DNA of 64,000 nt from NCBI GenBank assembly GCA_003586115.2, contig QVOM02000116.1, positions 35,429,946-35,493,945 on the forward strand, read 5' to 3'. Every line of letters begins with the position of its first letter. Position 1 is the stretch's first letter. Both the position numbers and the translations under genes were made by a program. The notes beneath the pieces are model-generated. The model did no database searches, was not told the DNA's origin, and saw only the letters and a program-made list of their open reading frames with translations. This document shows, piece by piece, positions 57,418 through 64,000 of this stretch. This DNA comes from Salvator merianae (taxonomy: Eukaryota; Chordata; Lepidosauria; Squamata; Teiidae).

Positions 57418-57501
57418 CTTCATTTGTTTCCATGTTATGCTTGCTTCTAAGACCTTAGGACACTATCTTCTTGACTGACTATGCTCTACTCCAGAGGTAT
57501 T

Positions 57502-58028
57502 TGTCATGGATCTGGTCCTGTGTTTTGTTAAAAGGTGCCTGAACTAATGGAATATCGGGAGTGCTGTGAATTTAGTTACCAAACTTCGTTCCAGAGCCAT
57601 TCCTCATAAGGCCCATAAGAAAGGAGCCCACAGGATGGCCACCCATTGTGCAGAACTTGGCAAAGGAACAAGCAGAACCAGGAGAAGCATGTAAGCCTGA
57701 GGCGAAAAATACCTGAGAGTAAAGATAGTTGGATTTCCTTGTTAAAAGACTGGGGCAATTGTAATAAGACAGTATCTTTTTCTTCTTCAAAGATTGAAGT
57801 CCAAGCAGTCAAGAATCTACCAGTCAGGAGAAGGTTCCTGATATAAAGGAAGCCGCATGTGGAAGGCAAAGGAAGTAAGAGCAAACATTGGGAGAACGAA
57901 GGCATGAAGGAATCCTGAATTATACGGAGACATGTTGCGAGTTGACTGGAAGTCTTGCAATAAAATTGTTGTCTTCTGAGTTAAGCTCATCTTTATGGGT
58001 TAGGTGGGGCATCTGGAGCCTGTCGACA
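57502..58028 (+). mobile_element. candidate solo LTR
   Basis: Begins TGTCATGG and ends CTGTCGACA, so it has the TG...CA boundaries and a short TGTC/GACA inverted repeat. A TATA-like GATATAAAG lies at about 57838, a polyadenylation signal AATAAAA at 57959, and then a short U5-like segment. The order and spacing suit an LTR read on the plus strand. No internal retroviral or Gypsy coding region is adjacent, and no 4-6-bp target duplication is seen, so this remains a proposal. Confidence 0.4.
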
Positions 58029-58428
58029 AACCAGTGTGCGTATAAAAGGACAAATTACTAAGAGTAGTTTGATGAAGTCTCTTCTAAGAAAGGTGCCTCG
58101 GAACTGCTGTGTGGCTATTTGTTGTGCATGAAGGCCTTCATTTGGGCTGGGAAACCTACCCATAGGGCGCCCCTCCTCACTGTGAGGAAAACACTACAAT
58201 TTTCACTACTTTTCTTTTCCCCATCCCATCTAGCATCAATGGGAGGGGAAGATTAATTTCATCTGCAGCTGTTTTGCCTCTCTTTTTCTGGAAGGGAGAG
58301 AAACTGGGGGGGGGGGGGGGAAATAACAAAATCTTAGTTCCTCCCTGCTCTGTGTCAGCCCTGCTCAAGGAGCCTGCAGTTGCTCCAAGTGCAGTTATGC
58401 TGATTGGGTGGATTGAAATGGTGTCATT
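58029..58428. other. unassigned non-coding DNA
   Basis: Contains a 15-base G run at 58306-58320. No gene. Confidence 0.4.
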
Positions 58429-58866
58429 TTGAAGAGACTGCTGTCAGCACCATGTCCGTTGTCTCATTCTCAGTCCCAGCCTTGCACGTTGGCGCTTCTC
58501 ACAGGTCCTGCCTGTACCTTAAGATCTGCAAATAAGGTCCTCCTGGTTATACTACCACCTTTGGTAACTAGAGGGATGGGTATCCAGGATAGGGCCTTTT
58601 CAATGGTGGCCCCCAGATTGTGGAATAGTCTCCTCCCTGAGGTGTGTCAGGCATCTTCACTTTACATCTGTAGGAAAGCAGTGAAGATGCACCTGTTTAC
58701 CCTTGCCTTGGCCCAAGGAAACAGCTTCCCCTCCCCACTTTCAGGCCCTGTTACTCTTTTTAGTATATGCATTTTACCGTAGGTTTTTGTTGTTGTAACC
58801 CACCCTGAGAACTTTGGGTATAGGGTGGGATAAAAATGCAAATAATAAATAAATAAAATATAAATA
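58429..58866 (+). pseudogene. L2-type LINE, ORF2 C-terminus and 3' tail
   Basis: The plus frame gives MGIQDRAFSMVAPRLWNSLL and KAVKMHLFTLAL, the conserved L2 ORF2 C-terminus ('AFS..aPrLWNsLP...r.a.sl..Fkr.lKthLF'). The tail reads CACCCTGAGAACTTTGGGTA, 'tagggtgggataaaaatg' and (AATA)n, as in L2 3' ends. 5'-truncated. Confidence 0.85.
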
Positions 58867-59469
58867 AGGTGTCTGGGAAAATGGTAGTTGTTTTGGAAAC
58901 TAAAGCCTGGATTCTACTGACCTCATGGGGCATGGGAAATGTAGTAACACTGGAATGCTTCTTATACTGTCTGCTCACCTAACGCCTTTGTAATCTGTTA
59001 CCAATAAAATTTGAGTAACATGCTGAAGTTACTTTCTGCCTTGTTCCTGAGTCTGGATCTAGAACGGTGAATCTGATACCTGTTACATTTCCTATGAGGT
59101 ACTTTTTCACTGTCCTGAAGTAAGTAGCTCCTTGCTTTTTCACGTTTTTGGTAAATCTCCTTCAGCCCAGGATGTACTGTAAAGAGGTATCTAGACTCTG
59201 TTCATGCCTAGCAAAGGTTTCTTATATCTGCCGTGATTTTAAGAATATCTGGGTAAGCCATACTTAAAGCATCAGAATAGGAGCAGGGCCCTGTCAAATT
59301 AAGAATATGCATTAGTTTTGCTGATGTAAAATTTTGTAACAATAACTGTTAAGATTTATTACTGCTTATGTGTTATGTTTTAAAGCTTGCTTGTTTTTAT
59401 GAGAGACTACTTGACTTCAACAAATCTAAAATTAGGATACTTTTTTTGGTCATTTTTTTTACAGGTATT
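58867..59469. other. unassigned non-coding DNA
   Basis: Nothing recognised. Confidence 0.4.
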
Positions 59470-61640
59470 GTTAACCTTTAAGGAGACCATCAGATTTGCT
59501 CCAGTTTACATTATTACCAACTCTTGTGGCATTTAAATGGCTTAGTCTCTTTTCTGTACTTTTTCCAGTTCCATAATTATCTTTTCTGATGTGTTGTGAC
59601 CAGAATTGTACACAGTATTCCAAATATAGTCTCACCATAGATTTATCAGGAGGCACAATGACGCTCGCTGACTGATTTTCTATCCCTTTCCTGATTACTC
59701 CTAGCACTGAACTTGCTGTTTTTACTTCTGCTGTGTATTAGATTGACACCTTCATTGAACTGTCCAGCAGAACCACAGGGTCCCTTTCCTGTATGTCACA
59801 GAAAATTCAGACTCCATTAGTTTATAAGTATAATTGAGGTTCTTTACCCCAGTCTGCATCACTCTGCACTTGCTAAGAATGAAGCAAATTTGCCATTTGT
59901 TTGTCCACTCACCCAATGTCAAGACATCCCTCTGGAGCTCTTCAGAATCTCGTTCAGTTTCTACTACCCTAAATAATTTTGTATCATCCGCAAACTTATC
60001 CTGCTTCTAAACCATCTATGAATAAATTAAAAAGCACAGGTCGCAATACTGAGCCTTTGGGGACCCCACTTTTTACTTCCCTCCACTCTGAGAATTGTCC
60101 ATTTATTATTCCTTTCTGTTTCCTGTCTTTTAACAATTACCAGTTCAGGACAGGACCTGTTTTCTTATTCCATGACTGATGAGTTTATTCAGAAGCCTTT
60201 TATGAGGACTTAATAAAAAGCCTTCTGAAAGTCTAGAAGCCATGCAGATTTTCCTTCAGCAATGCTTGCTCCTCATGCACACACTTATTTTATCCTTAAT
60301 GATGGTTTCCATCACTTTACTTGGAACTGATGTTAAGCTGACTGGTCTGTAATTTTCTGGTTTACCCCTGGATCCTTTTTTAAAATTTGGTGTTCCAGTT
60401 GCTATCCTCAGTCTCCAGGCACAGAAGATCAGCAATTTCACATTTGAGTTCTTTAAGAACTCTTGGATGAGTTTCATCTGTTATTGGTAGCTTGTTAGCA
60501 TTTAGTTTATCAAAACATGCAAAGACCTCCTTCCTGGTTACTTCTATCCAATTTAATTCTTCTGATTCCTTCTCTGAAACAGAGGAAAAGAACTCATTTA
60601 GTGTCTCTGCAATCTCTCTGTCCTCTTTAATTATCCCTTTCTGTCCATTGTCATTTAATGGTCCCCAACTTCTTTCCTAGTTGGATTCCTACTTCTGATG
60701 TGCTTAAAGAAGTTCTTTTATCTTTTGAAGTTTTTAGTAATGTGTTCCACAAAATCCTTCTTAACATTCCTGATTGCATTTGTTTTGCCAGAATTTATGT
60801 TCCTTCTTGTTCTCCTCATTCAGAAAACCTTTTATTTTCTCAACAAGCTTTTCTTGCTTTTAGTGACTTCTCATACTTCATTTGTAAGCCACAATGGTGG
60901 ACTCAGTAATACCTTTTTTCTTTTAGGTATGTATTCTATTTGAGCCTTCATTGTTGTATTTGTGAACACTCTCCATGCATTTTGGAGTGATTGGAATTTT
61001 CTTGCTTTCCCTTTCAATTTCCTTTTTACTAATTTCCTCATTTTGATGAAGTTTTCTTCATGAAAATTTAAGGTTTCAGTGTTAGATGTTATCAACAATA
61101 TACTATTTATATTTAAGTTGAATGTTATCACATTGTGGTCATGGTTTCCTGTTGGATTAGTCACAGTGTCATCTGTGGACTGTGTGCCAGATCCTGAGCA
61201 TTACCTAGGATCAAGTTCAGGATCCCCTTTCTCCTGGTTGGTTCCTCAACCATCTGCTCTAAGGAACAATCATATAGCATGTTTAGGAATTTTATTTTTT
61301 TCTCATGAGTTGAACAAGAGTTCCCCAGTCTATGTGAGGGTCACTGAAGTCCCCCATTATAACTATCCTTTCCTTTTGAGATGTCTCCTTGACCTCGTTG
61401 ATAAATGCTGATCTTCTTTGGGAGTCTGGTTAGGAGGTTATGTCCCTAGTATTAGACTTACCCACAATTTCCAGTTCATAAGATTCCATCTTTTCTTTAA
61501 TTCATGAGGCTGCACCACCTCCGATTCACCTTTTTGTGCTGTCACTGGGATAACTATATGCATTGGTTTTCAATAGTCCACCGAGTTTCAGTTATGCCAA
61601 TAATATCATTTTTTTAATCCATTACTAACCAGACTGGTGT
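59470..61640 (-). pseudogene. CR1 LINE ORF2 relic (endonuclease to C-terminus)
   Basis: The longest mobile-element body here. On the minus strand, running from high to low coordinates: an apurinic-type endonuclease block at 61380-61310 (MGDFSDPHIDWGT-like, containing the catalytic GDF motif), a linker region, the reverse-transcriptase entry block at about 60400-60270 (GSRGKPENYRPVSLTSVPSK and VMETIIKDKI), the stretch encoding the TPS/'GVPQGS'-side region near 60060, and the C-terminal LEYCVQFWSQHIRKD block at 59600-59660. Many frameshifts and stops make it inactive. It lacks both the 5' UTR/ORF1 and the 3' UTR, which is unusual for simple 5' truncation. Confidence 0.9.
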
Positions 61641-61660
61641 GTGTGTGTGTGTGGGGGGGT
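61636..61660. repeat. (GT)n and G-run
   Basis: About nine GT units followed by seven G. Confidence 0.9.
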
Positions 61661-61699
61661 TGTCATAATTCATAGGACTTCATCTCCTTTGCCAGGCAG

Positions 61700-62085
61700 C
61701 CTGTTTGCTCTGCGACTAAGTTTGAGGGGCTGTTCTTGTTGTTGGGCCAGAGAGACAGAATAGGGAAGCTGCTTGTGTATCACCCATCCTGTTGCCCAGC
61801 AACCTCCCTATCTGATCTGGCTGAGGTAGTCTCTGATGTGATGTTGGAAGTCCCTGCCACAGTGGTGTTGGGGGATTTTAACATCCATGTGGATATGATC
61901 CTCAGTGGGCTGGGCAAAAGAGCGTTAGAGAACAACAAGGAAACTCAAAACATCACATTCCTTTTCATGGATTGCTTAGAGAGACACTTCACCGGTTGGG
62001 TAGTAAGACATTATGGGTGCTACGTACTACACAGAACCTCAAAAGAGCTGGAGTTCTGTTTTTTAAAAAAATAATTCCCCCCTCA
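61700..62085 (+). pseudogene. L2-type LINE endonuclease fragment
   Basis: The plus frame has KLLVYHPSCCPATSLSDLAEV, then ATVVLGDFNIHVDM, the GDFNIHVD catalytic block of the L2 endonuclease domain, and then a decayed remainder to the stop. Opposite in orientation to the CR1 relic next to it. Possibly from the same insertion event as 58429-58866, which would need the CR1 piece to have landed between them. Confidence 0.75.
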
Positions 62086-62834
62086 ATGCCAAACAAGAAG
62101 GGAAAACTCACAGGATACGATTGTCAAAAAAAAAAGTTCTTATTTTAAGGGATGTTCTGTTTCTTTCTGTTTTAATTTTTTTTTTTTTTGAGTTTGCAAT
62201 GTTTTGTTCATCCCTAGTAGAAGCCACATTCAGTGATAGCACAAAATGCATTTATGTTTTTATTTTTTAGCTTGTTTACGGTGACTGTGATTTCAATACT
62301 GAAACTGTCTGCATGTTTTCACACTGCAATGTTCCTGCTGATTCTTTATTGTAAGGTCCCTTGAGTACCTAGTATTGGCAAGCAATGCATGTATTCATAA
62401 ATAATGGCAGGAAGTATGTTCCAATACTGCTGTTATTTCTTGTGAAATTTAGTCCTGTACTAAGTGGGTGGAGGTTACTTGATGCCAGACAACTACTGTC
62501 TTTGAAAATAGAAACTTGCAAGCCAGGAAGCAGATGTATATGTTAACATTTAACCAGGAAAAAAAAAAAGAAATCCAGATTTCTGAAAAAGGTGCAGTAA
62601 GAGTTTGTGTGCTCGCCCTGAACGGAACAATAGAGAAAAGACTAGATTAAACCTGAATGCCTGTTGATCTGGCATTTAGATATGTGCTATGCATTGTCTA
62701 AATGCAGACTGATCTACTGTGGTTACAAGTTCTGCAAACTAGCCTCATGTGTGTCATTTTGCAGTACAGCATGAGGAAACATCATGAAAAACCGAAATGG
62801 AAATTTTAACCATCCTCATAACTAATGTGGATAG
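62086..62834. other. unassigned non-coding DNA
   Basis: Only short A- and T-runs. No gene. Confidence 0.4.
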
Positions 62835-62895
62835 ATCCATGCAGTTCTCTTGGCAATAGTGATGCACTTGCTTTACCACTGAGCTATGGTGATGT
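62835..62895 (-). mobile_element. SINE head fragment (family S1)
   Basis: Reversed TAGCTCAGTGGTAAAGCA-type head and 'ccaagagaactgcatgg' body word, with the middle deleted. Confidence 0.5.
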
Positions 62896-63092
62896 CTTGC
62901 ATCTTGAAACAAAATACAAAACAGGCAAATCATACAGCTTACGGGGATTGTAACATATAATGTATTTAGGACCTCATGTGCGGGTTATGCTACTTGCCAC
63001 TGAAAAGATTCATCAGTCAGAGGATACTCCCACATTGATGGTGCAGTCTTTGTGCAAGATTGTGCGACTGTGCAGAAGCTTCATGTTCGTAA

Positions 63093-63562
63093 GTATATAA
63101 AATCATGCATGGTATGGATAAGGTGGATAGAGAGAAATTATTTTCTCTATCACACAACACTAGGACCAGGGGGCACTTTATGAAGCTGATGGGTAGGAGA
63201 GTTAGGACCGACAAGGGGAAGTATTTTTTCACCCAGGGGGTCATTGGTCCATGGAATTTATTACCAGAAGAGGTAGTGACAGCAATCAGCCTAGATAGCT
63301 TTAAGAAAGGTTTGGGCAGATTCATGGAGGTCAGGTGTATCAATGGCTACTAGAATGGATACCTAGGTACTGCCTCCAGGTTGGAAAGACGGGCAGGATG
63401 TTTGTAAAACCATTTGCGGGGAGTCAAGAGCAGGTCAAGGTTTTGCCTTTATGTTCTGCTTGAGAATGCCCAGAAGCAATTGGTGGACCACTGTGTGAAA
63501 CAGAATGCTGTACTAGATGGGCTGTGGCCTGATCCAGTAAGGTTCCTCTTATGTTCTTGTTT
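63093..63562 (+). pseudogene. CR1 LINE, ORF2 C-terminus and 3' end (plus)
   Basis: The plus frame contains DREKLFSLSHNTRTRGHFMK, LMGRRVRTDKGKYFFTQGVI and SLDSFKKGLGRFMEVR, followed by the 3' UTR ending 'gggctgtggcctgatccag' ... CTTATGTTCTTG. It is the same subfamily as 52761-53345 but on the other strand, and keeps a longer open frame (63105-63353). A CR1-type EKLF motif at its start is truncated. Confidence 0.9.
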
Positions 63563-64000
63563 GGCCCACAGTGGTTTATAAAAATCTGCCCTGTCACAGG
63601 TAGCAGTGTGTAAATGAAATTTTTCCCCTGCATTGCTGAATTACTTGTTGGTATTGAACATTTCTCAGAGGAATGAGAAATATATTAGAAGGCTATTGAA
63701 CAGCATAGGCAATGAATCCGTCCTTTCTTTGCTTGCATGCATGCTGGATGTGAACTGAGACAAAACTTTGACAAGTAGTTTCCACATACCCTTGAATTTG
63801 TGCTTCTGCTGGGAACTCTCGGCAGGAAATCCTCCACATGTTTTCCTTTAACTCTGGCAACTTAAGAGAACTGTCTCATTTTGATTCAAGTATCAGCTTA
63901 TGCAGTAACACAACCTAAGCTGAGTGATGATAAATGTTGCTGCTGATAAAAAGTGTATCGTAATTGAACTGGAGTGAATATTCAACCATATAATACTGAA
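63563..64000. other. unassigned non-coding DNA
   Basis: Nothing recognised up to the window edge. Confidence 0.4.

Overview
The window looks like non-coding DNA from a reptile-type (sauropsid) vertebrate genome, most likely a squamate. The reasons are CR1 LINE pieces of two subfamilies, L2-type LINE pieces, a tRNA-derived SINE with a CR1 tail, a second tRNA-derived SINE family, a Tc1-like transposase relic and many microsatellites. I see no operons, no bacterial-style genes and no RNA gene. The species call is an inference; I cannot separate gecko, other lizard or snake from sequence alone.

Protein coding: no complete gene is visible. The only stretch that reads like a host exon is at 40724-40995 on the + strand: a polypyrimidine tract and AG, then an ATG in strong Kozak context (40770), a basic, Ser- and Gln-rich reading frame of 75 codons, and a consensus splice donor. 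I do not recognise the gene. If it is real, the sequence to its right is the following intron, and the sequence to its left is an upstream intron or intergenic DNA.

Mobile DNA: the most striking property is a very dense set of short non-autonomous DNA transposons. Most have termini of the type GGGCCTTTCTGCACTTACCT or relatives starting GG(G/C)C, and several complete copies are flanked by a 3-bp duplication TTA (8710-9230, 27876-28453, 42362-42994, 38775-38976). That is the signature of the PIF/Harbinger superfamily. I label the subfamilies A to H here for convenience; these are not database names. A separate palindromic family with termini CAGCGGCAGCC and an 8-bp duplication (42407-42609) fits hAT. 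Nesting is common: hAT-like inside a Harbinger-like element (42 kb), SINE inside a Harbinger-like element (12.8-13.3 kb), L2 3' end inside a Harbinger-like element (20.1 kb).

Layout: 0-5 kb, CR1 3' fragment, palindromic MITE pieces, then a Tc1-like transposase relic (4.9-5.8 kb). 6-20 kb, many MITEs, TATC microsatellite with a hAT-like palindrome inside, SINEs. 20-30 kb, full-length ~575-bp MITE copies. 30-32.5 kb, L2 reverse-transcriptase relic and L2 tails. 33-38 kb, mostly unassigned AT-rich DNA. 38-43 kb, MITEs and the candidate exon. 43-53 kb, SINEs, CR1 tail, MITEs, microsatellites. 52.7-64 kb, LINE-rich: CR1 (−) 3' end, LINE ORF2 C-terminus, candidate solo LTR, L2 (+) 3' end, long CR1 ORF2 relic (−), L2 endonuclease piece (+), and CR1 (+) 3' end. 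The LINEs would have supplied enzymes for SINEs sharing their tails. No transposase for the Harbinger-like or hAT-like families is present here, so these were mobilised in trans.
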